Positions 46,001 through 54,176 of a stretch of DNA of 64,000 bases are shown piece after piece; the first letter of the stretch is position 1; every line of letters starts with the position of its first letter. The stretch comes from Deltaproteobacteria bacterium (GTDB lineage Bacteria; Myxococcota_A; Polyangia; Polyangiales; Polyangiaceae): the NCBI GenBank assembly GCA_003235365.1, contig QJWJ01000179.1, positions 1 to 64,000 on the forward strand. The letters are read 5' to 3'. A program made the translations under genes and the position numbers. The notes below the pieces were generated by a model. That model made no database searches, was not told the origin of the DNA, and was given only the letters and a program-made list of their open reading frames with translations.

Positions 46001-47935
46001 CACGCCCTGGCGGCAGCGCTCGGAGTCGGGCAGTAACTCGAGGCCTTTCTCGTACTCGGCCAGGGCCGCTTCGGGGCGATCCAAATTGACGCGAAGCACG
46101 TCGCCGAGACGCGCGAGCAGCTCCGTTCTCCGTTGTTTGTCTTCCGCAGTTTCGCTGGCGCTTTGCAGTAGCGTTGCGGCTTCGGGCCAGCGCTCCGTGC
46201 GGCAGCACAGCTCGTACAGACAGTCGACGGTCTGGTCGTTACGCTCGAACAGCGATTCGATGTGACGCCAGGTGTCGATCGCCTGGCTCGGGTCGGACAG
46301 ACGCTGGTCGTAGATCTCCGCGATCGAAACCCAGTCTGCGCGGCACTCGACGTCGTCCTTCGGGTGCTCGGTGCGCGCGCGGTAAGCCTCGAGCAGGTGA
46401 GGCCAGCGCTGGCAGCGCAACAGGATCGCTATCCGCGAATCGAGCGCCAACTTGTCCGCACCATCGCGCTGGAGGCACTCGTTCCACAGCCGCAACGCGC
46501 GGTCATCGTCGCCCAACTGCTCTGCCAGTTGAGCGGCTTCCTGCAATACCTCGCTCTGCGCCGGCAATTCGGGTTCGAGAACGCTGAGCTTTTCGAGCAC
46601 GTCGAGGCGTTGTCCGAACTGGGCCGGGCTGATCAGCAGCTCGCGCAACTGGCGGGCGGCGAGCAGGCGTTCACTGGGTCCCGTTTCCGGATCGAGCAGC
46701 ACGCGGGCGTACAACTCGGTCGCGCTATGCGGAATGTCCGCCTGTTCACGGAAGACTCGCGCGGCGCGCAACAACAGCTGCACCTTCACCTGCGCGACGT
46801 TGCTGGCATCGCTGGCAGCGACGAGGGCGTCGGCCAGCCCGCGGAAGTCCCTGGTCTGTTCAGCCAGCTCGGTCAGCTTTGCGAGTGCGTCCTCGTCAGC
46901 CGGTGAGACGCGCAACCATTCCCCGGCGCTGGTCTGCGCCTGGGTCGGGTCTTCCGCGAGTTCGAGCCAAGTCACCAACTTGCCGTAGAGCTCGCACTTC
47001 AGCGGCACTTCGTCGGCGATCGCCAGCGCCAGACGCAAGATGCGGATGGTGTCCTCGATGCGATCATCCTTGGAGAACTTCGCCTCCAACAGATCCAACG
47101 CCGCGCGCTTGGTGGCCAGTGGTGTGACGTCGAGCGTCGCCAGATGCTCCATCAACGTGCACGTGGCAGCTTCGGCCTGGCCATTGGCGAGCAGCAGCTT
47201 GGCTTCGTCCAAGGACGCCTGGGCTTGCCCCAGTGGTTCCAACAGCGTTTTGGCGATGTTCAGCCGCAGTTCGATGGCTTCGTCATCGCTCACCACTTCG
47301 AGACGCGCGCGCCAGACGTCGACCAGATCGGCGAAACGCTCTTGCTGCTCCAGGCGTCGTTCGAGCGACGTTGCCAAGCCCGTATCGCTCGGACGGAGCA
47401 ACAACAGCGCTTTGAGGTAGTCACTGGCCCGGTTGGCCTGACCTGCGAAGTCCTTTGCGATGCGCGCCGCTTCTTCGAGCAAGTGAATACGTTGAGCGTT
47501 GTCGCTGACGTTCTGCAGCGCTTGATCGTACGTCCCGAGCAAGTCGTCCCAACGCTCTGCCAACGTCAGCAGCAGGCTCAGCTTTTCCAGAGCCCAAGCG
47601 TTGCCCGCATCCCTGCGGATGCAGTTAGTCAGCACTTGGATTGGTTTGGCGGTATCCTCGTACCACTCCTCGAGAAACTCGACGGCGCGCTGACCCACGA
47701 GACGACGGTCCTCGATGCTCAACTCGTCGCGTTGCAGGATCTCGTTGTACACGGCTTCGGTGGCGTCCGGTGAATCGGCGCTACGCGCTGATTCATCGAC
47801 GGCGTCCCAATAACTGGCGTCGCCTGGGGTTTCGCGAATGCGGTCAAAGGGATTGTCTGCTCCATTGCTCCCCGAAGCTCGCGAGGTCCCCGATGTTGGA
47901 GCAGCAGACTCTGATGTGACGGTCTTCTCGTTCAT
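40088..47935 (-). CDS. Giant 2615-residue tetratricopeptide-repeat protein
   Basis: One uninterrupted reading frame of about 7.8 kb, read from ATG 47935 (MNEKTVTSE); the frame is open further upstream but that part looks random. No signal peptide or membrane helix, so cytoplasmic. The protein is almost wholly helical, rich in Glu, Ala and Leu, and built from degenerate TPR-like units of roughly 34-40 residues, many showing a W/Y...A...Y...A pattern such as RALRLWNECLQRDG and AELYARVLLDPETG. A short Ser/Thr/Gly N-terminus (about 1-30) precedes the repeats. No enzymatic domain is visible. It would be a very long superhelical scaffold for protein complexes. Codon use and frame are consistent throughout, with no frameshift. 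Neighbours: pseudokinase operon downstream, M19 peptidase divergent. Confidence 0.85.
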   Translation of the reverse strand: MNEKTVTSESAAPTSGTSRASGSNGADNPFDRIRETPGDASYWDAVDESARSADSPDATEAVYNEILQRDELSIEDRRLVGQRAVEFLEEWYEDTAKPIQVLTNCIRRDAGNAWALEKLSLLLTLAERWDDLLGTYDQALQNVSDNAQRIHLLEEAARIAKDFAGQANRASDYLKALLLLRPSDTGLATSLERRLEQQERFADLVDVWRARLEVVSDDEAIELRLNIAKTLLEPLGQAQASLDEAKLLLANGQAEAATCTLMEHLATLDVTPLATKRAALDLLEAKFSKDDRIEDTIRILRLALAIADEVPLKCELYGKLVTWLELAEDPTQAQTSAGEWLRVSPADEDALAKLTELAEQTRDFRGLADALVAASDASNVAQVKVQLLLRAARVFREQADIPHSATELYARVLLDPETGPSERLLAARQLRELLISPAQFGQRLDVLEKLSVLEPELPAQSEVLQEAAQLAEQLGDDDRALRLWNECLQRDGADKLALDSRIAILLRCQRWPHLLEAYRARTEHPKDDVECRADWVSIAEIYDQRLSDPSQAIDTWRHIESLFERNDQTVDCLYELCCRTERWPEAATLLQSASETAEDKQRRTELLARLGDVLRVNLDRPEAALAEYEKGLELLPDSERCRQGVISLLVTQAVREPAAEALAKAYRTCEQWQEILDMLETRLDAARDDTAKQTILTEAARISEEQIEQPSEALAHIQRAFSILPTVNLESELLRLANDTDDWTSAVVGYQRALIHSADAQRTIELLSEQGRLQEEKLQDWSEALSSYRRVVELDHAQLEGAQSVIRSAGHIHRWHDASWALIESAKALGDVHAELVFAWTAICREMNSWTEALAELEATLRDTKDVAPKTSHDVKFQLAIWQYREREAADLAEALLKEAVAEHRAVPSLELLVELQRVAPSRDLVTSLLQLSELLNDPLPQLNEAAHVALEVVGDSALAKPILTDTLATAKKQLKAEPVAAIAEIAAWCVDRLVEIATAAEDYQEAFVQLTHAAQIPFDPELLWTLKHRAAVIATANLEQHATAIALCEDVLSEAPDRLDTVNLLMHLYEGQNKLTPLAALLRRELERKRPLERRLHVRLELARVLGLQKTNASERVECLMENLQETPGHVSTVDALSEVLMSAQRAKDLYTVLCDQADEVNNAGDGVRASELYARAGHLARAELRDDDKGLEALRKSVALSPTCPVLDSLADIHNLREEFPEAVLWLKQRLQLTSQDDTDARRITLVRLGEALRAAGEVTEAVSVLDAGLERDPAAHGVRALLVSLQESRDAWPELAALLAEGVPFLEHTPEKVDYLSRAAQVRWRQLDDVAGAVPLLRQAVKLAPEDRQLRLWLGEASRLAGLLPEARDLLSALLEEFGRRRTPERARVHFQMALIDRAEGQLDAALEHLDAASNIARGDALILRTLGDVAREKGELERAETAYRALLLLVGRGPTAPTAGVTVDGSEPAPEGESAILYELYKIANEKQDQERARDLLDSALEKSEHPAEAAVLEQTLREAGEWELLHQALQRRQARISTPEEERALTSDRAEVLTHLGRAEEALDLRLSLVSLDPTDEKALEAAAKLAEETGAQERFRHAIVELAEQLAEEGPAVACQLWLRLGQDAESRGDSNSAANFYERAQITGEQPEATFNALHRIHEQTGDIHGLTLALQRFVEHASDVQDAALVTDAMYRLAEIELCSAAGRENGAERLAKALELDSQPERAIAILTTAVEVVAPTEAMLEQLEQLARDADDRTALSLALFHRGTGATPDLPRLEEAVKLFGEQGDTEKLGLLLRRTIDVARELDQLSDVVWALVQLSDLKLASEQYADAERLLSEAIDATPKKKRLDLQLKLGELLDQKMGEAARAAELYEGIAESFPADARAWKPLVGIYRRNNDVDKLQACLSRAEEHAPGDDERRALRLERLRLMIDAGQLEEAEQALRASIDEGTAGKEATHLLIDLLEKQQRIPEMQQLLSQALSDAIDTGDDEAIVRYALRLGEIREAAGEVEEALAVFRDAQSAVRNNRELINAVLRLLPGSEESERANLLESLIPAENRDRVGGLAVELADLRSRLGDEAGEERAMELGFRSDPTNTFLRERLEAWYRERDHWGPLVELLVLDADHRSEPAAAIPRYLEAATIYDQQLYDAFAAGDVLLKALALDPIAVSILEPLTTHLTTSGRADQAALALTTAIEDPRLPEQDLPVLHYLRAVARGRLDQNSLRVTQEAILDLDTAINRGRPDCEEQLAELLERQRYLSSSKGEESTERSAVLRLSELLPSLSRAHDAIVTLALWVEAHPRDKDAALRYSELAEQLEDWEAAATAALKLFELAEPGEGKITAGLKFAEAQERLGTPLQARSVLEQLYAESPEDERVGRQLRTAYEAAGAHHELASMLLNNAAKTDDMDRRYRFLLDAGELLVNTGEPHPEAVRALEEALRIKTGDHRATLGLARALTLHGDIEGACAILGEAIKAHGKRRSPELAELQYGMAQVAQIAEDDEGRFAWLDAALQSDRKNGVVASELALFAIEREDYDSALKALQLVTLLKEECPMSRAEAYLRQGQISALRGDTRKAALLAKRALTADPDYQLAREFLEHLGVPR

Positions 47936-48400
47936 GACGCAGATGCATTCGCCCCGCCCCTCGAGGCAGAAACGACCATGGGTGCACGATTGTGCATTTG
48001 GACTTGTCGAATCAATATGGAAGTGCGCGGAAGCATAGGCACTGACGGCGGCGCCAGTGCCTCTTAGTGGTAGCGCGTCCGCCAAATTACGGTACCGAAT
48101 ACGCACGCGATTCGTATGTGTGTGCAGGTGCGCCGGTGCGCAAGCCGGCTCGCGCACCCCGGTCCCTTCATACGGCCCCCACCTCATGCCCCACCCACCG
48201 CTTCGGGTGACCGCGTCGTGGCTCGGGGATCGGAAGCGTTGGGGTGTGACAACGCAGCGCGTTCACTTCAGCAAGTGCGGTCACCCCAACGCGGAGCTCC
48301 ACCCGGCGCCTGGCCGCAATGCCCACCTCAGAGCAGATTGTGGGGAGCCCACGGTGACGAGTACTACTGGCAGCTCTGCGATTCGTGCAAGACTCGCACG
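47936..48400. promoter_or_regulatory. Divergent intergenic region
   Basis: About 465 bases between the giant TPR gene (minus) and the dipeptidase gene (plus). It must carry both promoters. The continuing open frames into this region on both strands have no supporting start. No strong palindrome noted. Confidence 0.4.
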
Positions 48401-49531
48401 ATGCAGGTTCGGCCGAAGGGTGGATTGCGCGACGCGAATCCGTCCAGGATCCGAGGCTATGTAAGTGCCTTCGCGCGACTCGCGGCGGCGGCGAAGCCCA
48501 CCGGCCGGGCCACGCATGGCTTGACGGTGTTGCTCTTGGGCGGATTCGTGCTGTCGCGTTTGCCGGTCGTGCACGCCGAATCGCCCTCGCCGGGCGTCAT
48601 CGATCTGCACGTCGATCTGTCCTACCAGGTCAACTACAAGGGTCAGACCATCGCCGCGGGCAGCGGACAGTACGAGTCACGCTGGCTGCGCCAGGCGGGG
48701 ATCGCCGGTGTCGTGTTGCCGCTGTACATCCCGCGCGACGTGTCGGCGACGGGTCCGCGGATGGTCGACCTCGAACAGTCGTTTTCTGCCATGCGCCGAC
48801 TGTTGCCCAGTGTCGGCACCTACGCATCGGACTTCTGCTCAGCCAGCGGTAGTTCCACCGGGTTCCAATTCGCTTTCGAGGGGGCAGAGCCGCTCGGCTG
48901 GGAGTTGGATTCCGCGACACGCTGGGCCGGTCGCGGGGTTCGCTTGTTTGGCCTGGTGCACGCCTACGACAACGCATTGGCATCATCGTCGGGTGAGCGT
49001 GGCGCCCGCTTCGGGCTGAGCCGTCGGGGCGCAGAGCTGTTGCGACGAGTCCACGCCGTGGGGGGGATTGCAGACGTTTCCCACGCATCGGATGCTGCCG
49101 TGCAGGACATCCTCGCTCAGGCGGATGCGGCCGGGCGCCCTGTCGTCGCCACTCATTCCAATTCACGCGCGCTGGCACCCCACCCGCGGAATCTGACGGA
49201 TGCGCAGCTGCGAGGGATCGCGCGCAGCGGGGGGATCATCGGCGTGAACTTTCACTCTCGCTTTCTCCTCGGTGGCGCAGGCATTGCTCAGCTGAGCGAC
49301 GTGGTTCGGCACGTGCTCCACGTCGCCAAAGTGGCCGGCATCGAGCATGTGGCCATTGGTTCGGATTTCGAAGGCGGAATTTCGCCTCCACGCCAATTGC
49401 AGGACATTCGTGGATTTCCAGTTCTGGCGCGTGCTTTGGCCGATGCGGGAATGACACGCGAGGCGGTGGTCAGGTTGTTCGGAGCCAACGCGCGCCGTGT
49501 GCTGTGTAGCCCTCGCGCTCCGCCTCGCTAA
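48401..49531 (+). CDS. Membrane dipeptidase, peptidase family M19 (renal dipeptidase type)
   Basis: 376 residues from ATG 48401, which precedes a basic N-terminus and a signal segment (about 38-60). Hydrolyses dipeptides, often including those with a D-residue, with a two-zinc centre. All ligands are present: His70 and Asp72 (HVD), Glu160 (AFEGAE), His228 (VSHAS), His252 (ATHSN) and Asp322 (GSDFEG). The enzyme should be secreted to the periplasm or anchored. An earlier in-frame GTG/ATG would extend the frame to 48116 but the residues there look random. The gene ends inside a perfect palindrome. Confidence 0.9.
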   Translation: MQVRPKGGLRDANPSRIRGYVSAFARLAAAAKPTGRATHGLTVLLLGGFVLSRLPVVHAESPSPGVIDLHVDLSYQVNYKGQTIAAGSGQYESRWLRQAGIAGVVLPLYIPRDVSATGPRMVDLEQSFSAMRRLLPSVGTYASDFCSASGSSTGFQFAFEGAEPLGWELDSATRWAGRGVRLFGLVHAYDNALASSSGERGARFGLSRRGAELLRRVHAVGGIADVSHASDAAVQDILAQADAAGRPVVATHSNSRALAPHPRNLTDAQLRGIARSGGIIGVNFHSRFLLGGAGIAQLSDVVRHVLHVAKVAGIEHVAIGSDFEGGISPPRQLQDIRGFPVLARALADAGMTREAVVRLFGANARRVLCSPRAPPR

Positions 49532-49561
49532 ATGAGCGTTCGCGATTCGCGAACGCTCATT
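49531..49561. terminator. Perfect 15-bp inverted repeat with one-base centre
   Basis: AATGAGCGTTCGCGA at 49531-49545 is followed, after a single T, by its exact reverse complement. It begins at the last base of the dipeptidase stop codon. A hairpin would use about 13 pairs with a 5-base loop; there is no T-tract after it. It could end transcription, act as an mRNA 3' stabiliser or serve as a protein-binding palindrome. Confidence 0.55.
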
Positions 49562-49733
49562 CGATGCAACAGAGAATGGAGTCGAGAAAGCGACTGCAAC
49601 GGGGGCGGTTCTTCGGGCCCTCACCAAAACGGGGGCCTGAGAAACTGCCCGACAATCGTGCTCGCCCATTTAGTGCGGGTCCGCGTTGCGCCTTGAGTTC
49701 CGACTCGCTTTGGTTTTGACTCCGCCGCCTGCC

Positions 49734-50294
49734 ATGGACGATCTCGACGCACGTTGCCTCCAAGCCTTCCCCCAGTGGCTGCAAAGCCTCGGAGGCGATC
49801 TGCGAACGATGGCCGTCGCCGCCGACACCGAAGAGCTGGACGAGGCGGCTCGCCGGTACCTGCTGCGGGGGGTAAACTACGTGCTCAAGTCCCTGGACTT
49901 GATCCCCGACGGCATTCTCGATCTCGGCTACCTCGACGACGCGTTCGTGTTGCGGGTCTGCGCGTCGTCGGCGCTGCGCAATTGCACGGACGTCGACGGG
50001 TTCGAGCCCGATGTGCGCGAGGGCTTGGAGCGCTTGGCTGCCGACGCTTCCACGGTTGAAGAGTTTCTCGGATCCGACCTGAACGAGCGCTTGGCGCGCT
50101 TCGTCGACGGGCTCGGCGACTTGACCGTGCGCGGTCGAAGCGTCGCCCAGCTCACCGAAGACGCGTCGTTGCGTGGCGAGGTCTGTGACGAAGCGACGGC
50201 GTGGGCCGCGGACTATCTCAGCCCCAACTTCGCCTCCGAAGAGAAGAACCTGATCAAGCTCCGCGCGTTTCTCGGAACTAAGCTTCCGAGTTGA
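49734..50294 (+). CDS. DUF1232 (YkvA-like) protein
   Basis: 186 residues from ATG 49734 (an upstream in-frame start at 49686 adds a hydrophobic but unsupported stretch). Residues about 40-75 carry the DUF1232 signature: YLLRGVNYVLKSLDLIPDGILDLGYLDDAFVL. The rest is helical and acidic. The family is associated with membrane or envelope proteins in bacteria, but its function is unknown. No operon partner: the convergent kinase gene ends 79 bases downstream. Confidence 0.78.
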   Translation: MDDLDARCLQAFPQWLQSLGGDLRTMAVAADTEELDEAARRYLLRGVNYVLKSLDLIPDGILDLGYLDDAFVLRVCASSALRNCTDVDGFEPDVREGLERLAADASTVEEFLGSDLNERLARFVDGLGDLTVRGRSVAQLTEDASLRGEVCDEATAWAADYLSPNFASEEKNLIKLRAFLGTKLPS

Positions 50295-50300
50295 AGCGTC

Positions 50301-50329
50301 GCCCCGCGCCGAGTGTCAGGCGCCGGGGC
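50301..50329. terminator. GC-rich hairpin in a convergent gap
   Basis: GCCCCGCGCC-GAGTGTCA-GGCGCCGGGGC folds into a 10-bp stem with one bulged base, starting 7 bases after the DUF1232 stop and 45 bases before the end of the facing kinase gene. No T-tract follows, so termination is inferred from position and stem strength only. Confidence 0.4.
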
Positions 50330-50373
50330 AGTAAGATTGCCGGCGTACGGACGGTGTTCACCCGTCGTGTGCG

Positions 50374-52104
50374 TCAGCTCGCTTGCTGTCGAGCCGCCGG
50401 CGGAAGCTGTCGTTGAGACACCGCTGCCGACGAGGCTGGCCCCGCGCCGCTAGCGATGAACTCGGTGAGCAGTTCTCGGCATTCGGGTTTGCCCTTGAGC
50501 TGGCTGACGACCAGGCGTGAGACGCGCTCGAACTGCTCTTCGTATTCGAGCCCTTCGCGCGCACGGGCAGCTACCTTGCTGCGTCCCGATGCCAAGTCCT
50601 CTTCCAAAGCTTCGGCGTAGCGTGCGAGTTGGGCGCGAAGATCTTCGATCTGTTTGCGCAAGTCCTTGGCGGTCGCTTCTCTTGCAGCGCGCTTTGCCTC
50701 TTTCGTCTTGAGGTCTTGTTGTTTGACCTGTACCAGCGCCATCGCCGCGCCTGCGTCTTCGTACACTTTGCGGTCTGCGCGGCCGTGCCGTTCGTGGTCA
50801 TTCGCCTTTTGACTGGCGATCTCTGCTTGACGCTCGGCGGTTTGAAGTTCGGTCCTGGCGGTGTTTTCTTGTTCCGCGTAGTTGGTGGCATCGCGCAAGG
50901 CGCGCGACTCCTCTTGCGCGAGCTCTTCCACCTTACGACCGATTTCGGCGCGCAGCGCCCGGCCTCGTCGCTCCAGCGCTTCGAGGCGTCGAGTGTGACT
51001 GGCCAGTTCTCCCTCCAGCCCGCTTGCCTTCGAAGCCAACTCCCAGGCGGATAGCACGGCTTGATGCAGCTCTTCGGGCGGTTTCGTGCCTGGGTAGGCT
51101 CGCGAAACCATGCGGCTGAACAACCCCGCGCGGCTGGCCCACTCCGTCACGTTGGCAGACCGAGAAGGGGGAGGAGGTGGCGGCAACTGTTGCTGCGGAG
51201 CTCCCACATCTGCGCCTTGCGCGTCCTTGTCCCACGCCTGTGAAGGCAGGGAGCGCTGCAGGGCTTTGAGTTCTTCGAGCAAGTGATGGCCGTCGCGGTA
51301 ACGACGACGCGTGTCCTTCTCGAGCAGGCGGACGATGATGCGCTCCGCCGCGGGGTGACAGTCCTTGCGCAGCGAGCTCGGGCGGGGTGCAGGCGCCGAA
51401 CGCTGCATCTCGAGCAGCGTGTCGCGGTCCGCCGAGCGGAAGGGCAAGCGACCCGTCAGCATTTCGAAGAACAAGATGCCCAGCGCGTACAGGTCCGACT
51501 GAGGGCCAGCCGTCTCACCGCGTGCTTGCTCCGGTGACATGTACTCCGGCGTTCCAAACACCGCACCCTTGGGCGCGAGTCGCGGGTCGTGCGCCAACGC
51601 GGCGAGGCCGAAGTCGAGGATCTTCACGAAGTCTTTTCGACCGCCTCGCGCCGTGAGCAGGATGTTGTCGCTCTTGAGATCGCGATGCACGACGCCGAGG
51701 TCGTGCGCACGAGCGAGCGCTGCGCCCATTTGTTCCAAGATGTCGACTGCACGTTGCAGCGGCATCGGGCCACGGGAGATCTCCGCGCTCAGCGGCGTAC
51801 CGACGAGGTACTCCATCACCAAGTACAGCTCGCCTTCTTCCGTCTCGCCGATGTCGTGGATGTCGATGATGTGAGCGTGATCGACCCGGTTGGCGGCGCG
51901 GGCTTCCCTCAGCATCCAAGCGCGCAGGTGCGTCTCGCCACGGAGGTCGGGGCGGATCAGCTTGACCGCGACGATGCGGTCGATGAGCACGTGCCTCGCG
52001 CGGTACACGATGCCCATGCCCCCTTCGCCAATGCGAGCTTCCAAGCGGTAGCGCCCAGCGATGACCTTGTTGAGCGCGGGGTCTTCGGAACGTTTGCGGC
52101 TCAT
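50374..52104 (-). CDS. Cytoplasmic Ser/Thr protein kinase with long coiled-coil tail
   Basis: 576 residues from ATG 52104, which has a GAGGAA ribosome binding site about 6 bases upstream. Kinase domain at about 20-275 with GEGGMG, Lys48, HRD at 140-142, Asn147, DFG at 164-166 and a SPEQAR/APE-type activation end (YMSPEQAR), so it is predicted active. A Pro-rich spacer (about 300-330) is followed by about 200 residues of Lys/Glu/Ala/Gln heptad-rich sequence, a long coiled coil, and a short Ala/Ser/Gln C-terminus. No transmembrane helix, so both ends are cytoplasmic. The coiled coil probably dimerises the kinase or binds a partner (inference). Confidence 0.9.
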   Translation of the reverse strand: MSRKRSEDPALNKVIAGRYRLEARIGEGGMGIVYRARHVLIDRIVAVKLIRPDLRGETHLRAWMLREARAANRVDHAHIIDIHDIGETEEGELYLVMEYLVGTPLSAEISRGPMPLQRAVDILEQMGAALARAHDLGVVHRDLKSDNILLTARGGRKDFVKILDFGLAALAHDPRLAPKGAVFGTPEYMSPEQARGETAGPQSDLYALGILFFEMLTGRLPFRSADRDTLLEMQRSAPAPRPSSLRKDCHPAAERIIVRLLEKDTRRRYRDGHHLLEELKALQRSLPSQAWDKDAQGADVGAPQQQLPPPPPPSRSANVTEWASRAGLFSRMVSRAYPGTKPPEELHQAVLSAWELASKASGLEGELASHTRRLEALERRGRALRAEIGRKVEELAQEESRALRDATNYAEQENTARTELQTAERQAEIASQKANDHERHGRADRKVYEDAGAAMALVQVKQQDLKTKEAKRAAREATAKDLRKQIEDLRAQLARYAEALEEDLASGRSKVAARAREGLEYEEQFERVSRLVVSQLKGKPECRELLTEFIASGAGPASSAAVSQRQLPPAARQQAS

Positions 52105-52967
52105 GACGAATTCCTCGACGACGATGGACGCTGGGTCCACGAAAAAAGATGTTCAGTTCTCGCAGTGGGTGCGAGCGCAGGTGGCGCGTCCAGTGCGACT
52201 TGGGAGCGCGCGAGGAGAGCAGGCGTTGGGGACTGCTCTGGGTTACCGCGCTGGGTGGTTGCGGGTCGGCGTTTTGGTGCCGACGAGACCGACTGCGGAA
52301 GTGAGCTGGAACGTGATCTCATGATGAAGGAGCGACTCAAGATGTTACGGGAAGCTTGCACGACGGCGAAAGGGATTCACGGAATCCTCCTCAATTTTCC
52401 GAACCCTCCTGGTCGCTGCGCCGACGCTTTGTAGCGGCTCAGAGGGGCGGTCGGCAGATCTACCCACATCAGAGTACTGAGCCCGTTTACTCGCGAACGA
52501 AACGCTTGCTTCGTGAGCCAGTGTGCGTGACGTCAGTAACTGGTTGGGCAGTGTCCACAAGTACTCATGCAGGTGAGTATGGTTTTCGATCGTGAACGTT
52601 CGACATCTTGCTTCTCGATGGTTCGATAAGGGTGGATGGCAACCTTCGCGGGGAAACGAGTAACTGAAATGAGATCGGCCACCCTTCGACCCCCGTCGCG
52701 CAACCATGCGTGTGGTGCACGGGTACCTCCGGAGTCTGACCCGTCTGCGTACCGACGTCGCGCGAACAGGATGGGATCTCGTCGTTGCTTTGTGTCGTGT
52801 TCCGCAAAGTGAACACAGTCACTCACAGGCGAACGCCGTTTCCGTTCCAGCTGGTACGTCGACGCGCAGTCGGGAAGGAAACAGTGCTTGCTCGGGTCAG
52901 TACCCAGGGGGAGGGGATACGGGGCCCGTCGAATGGCGGCCCGGTCCGCGACCCCTGCCCGGCGGTT
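52105..52967. other. Gene-poor region of about 860 bases
   Basis: Lies between two minus-strand genes. Several short reading frames exist on both strands but all look random (Arg/Ser/Thr-rich, no ribosome binding site). The right part must hold the kinase promoter. I see no repeat, IS or RNA gene. Confidence 0.45.
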
Positions 52968-53537
52968 TCAAAAGCGGCCGCCGAGGAGCGGAAACAGCAC
53001 CTGAGTCTGCTGTTGCATGCCCAGTTCCAGGCGTTCGGCTCGCGTGTAAACGTCGGAGACTTGCACGTCGGGCACGTCGAGTCGGAGTGAGCCGTCCTCG
53101 ACCTGCACCAGGCTCGGAGAAAGTCGGGTTGGCACGGTCTTGCCAAACTCCGCGTCGACATCGACCTCGCTGGGCACGTCGTTGGGATTGTCGCCGTCGA
53201 GATCTGGGGCGTACGAAGTGGCGTTGAGGTAGGAGATGCTCGCCGGGATCACCAGCGCCATCCCACCGACGAGCATGTACAAAGACAGCTCCGTCGGAGC
53301 GGATTGTTCGACGAAGTAGCCACCGACGCCGCCGCCCGCTGCGCCCAGGGTGCCTCCGAGCAGGTACCACCAGCCGTTGCTGAGTCCCACGAAGGACTCG
53401 GTGACCACGACTATCTCGGCGCCCAATAGCGCCCCGCCGGCGATCCCTTTACCGGTTGGACTGACCGGCTCGGCCTGTGCCGTCACCGTCGTCAACGTCA
53501 ATGCGAGTCCTGCTGCGCCCCACGTACCTTTGAACAT
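52968..53537 (-). CDS. Membrane protein of unknown function
   Basis: 189 residues from ATG 53537, preceded by GGGAG 11 bases upstream; an in-frame ATG at 53567 is the alternative. A signal peptide (ending AQA) is followed by three Gly-rich hydrophobic helices (about 30-50, 56-78 and 88-108) and then a ~75-residue soluble C-terminal part with a regular LDVPDVQVSDVYTRAER motif and a VLFPLLGGRF ending. I recall this C-terminal pattern in other myxobacterial hypothetical proteins. Function unknown. Confidence 0.65.
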   Translation of the reverse strand: MFKGTWGAAGLALTLTTVTAQAEPVSPTGKGIAGGALLGAEIVVVTESFVGLSNGWWYLLGGTLGAAGGGVGGYFVEQSAPTELSLYMLVGGMALVIPASISYLNATSYAPDLDGDNPNDVPSEVDVDAEFGKTVPTRLSPSLVQVEDGSLRLDVPDVQVSDVYTRAERLELGMQQQTQVLFPLLGGRF

Positions 53538-53764
53538 CTTTTGTCGCCACTCCCGTGCGCGCGTCATTCTTTGTCAGCGTTCCAGACCGGACAACCACCA
53601 GCGTGGGCTTTTTGTGACCAGACCGGGAAAGCAAAGCTCCACCGCTAAGCAAACGACTGGCCGGGCGGCAAGGTTTCTCGGTGTCTTCATTGGCCTTCGT
53701 GGCAGATTGCCCACCATACCCGACGGTGATAGGACCTGCGGGAAATTCCCCAGAGAGTGAGCCC

Positions 53765-54013
53765 ATGTCGCCCAGTCCCCTTCAACTCCTGATCGTCGGC
53801 CTCATCATCCTCGTGCTGTTCGGGGCGAGCCGCCTCGGCGAGGTCGGCAAGGGCCTCGGCGATGGCATCCGCAATTTCAAGAAAGGCCTCTCTGGCGACG
53901 ACGAGTCGGATGACGAGCCCGTGGCCAAGCAAATCGATGGTGGCAAGGCCAAGGCCTCCGAGACCGCTGAACGTCCCGCCGAGGACGTGCCCGAGAAGAA
54001 GGAAAAGGCCTGA
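53765..54013 (+). CDS. tatA: Twin-arginine translocase TatA/E subunit
   Basis: 82 residues. One membrane helix (about 7-22) ending at the conserved FG hinge (LVLFGASRLGEVGKGLG), an amphipathic helix with GIRNFKKGL, then an acidic/Lys-rich tail. TatA forms the pore that lets folded proteins cross the inner membrane. ATG 53765 has a GAGAG ribosome binding site upstream; an in-frame start at 53681 would add unlikely residues. tatB and tatC are not in the window. Confidence 0.9.
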   Translation: MSPSPLQLLIVGLIILVLFGASRLGEVGKGLGDGIRNFKKGLSGDDESDDEPVAKQIDGGKAKASETAERPAEDVPEKKEKA

Positions 54014-54176
54014 GCGAAGCGCGTCCTGTTGCGTCGGCGGCCTGCGGGCCGGTGCTCCTCGGGGCGGCTGTACCCAGCTAGCACACATCACGTGGTGCCG
54101 TGCTAACACCCCCGGCGCGCCGCGACACTAGATCGCAGTCGGCGCGCACCAATTCGTTCTAGACCAGCGACCACCG

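Noticed and set aside
54038-54051. CGGCC-TGCG-GGCCG hairpin after tatA
   Set aside because: Only five pairs, no T-tract and common by chance in such GC-rich DNA; not reported as a terminator.
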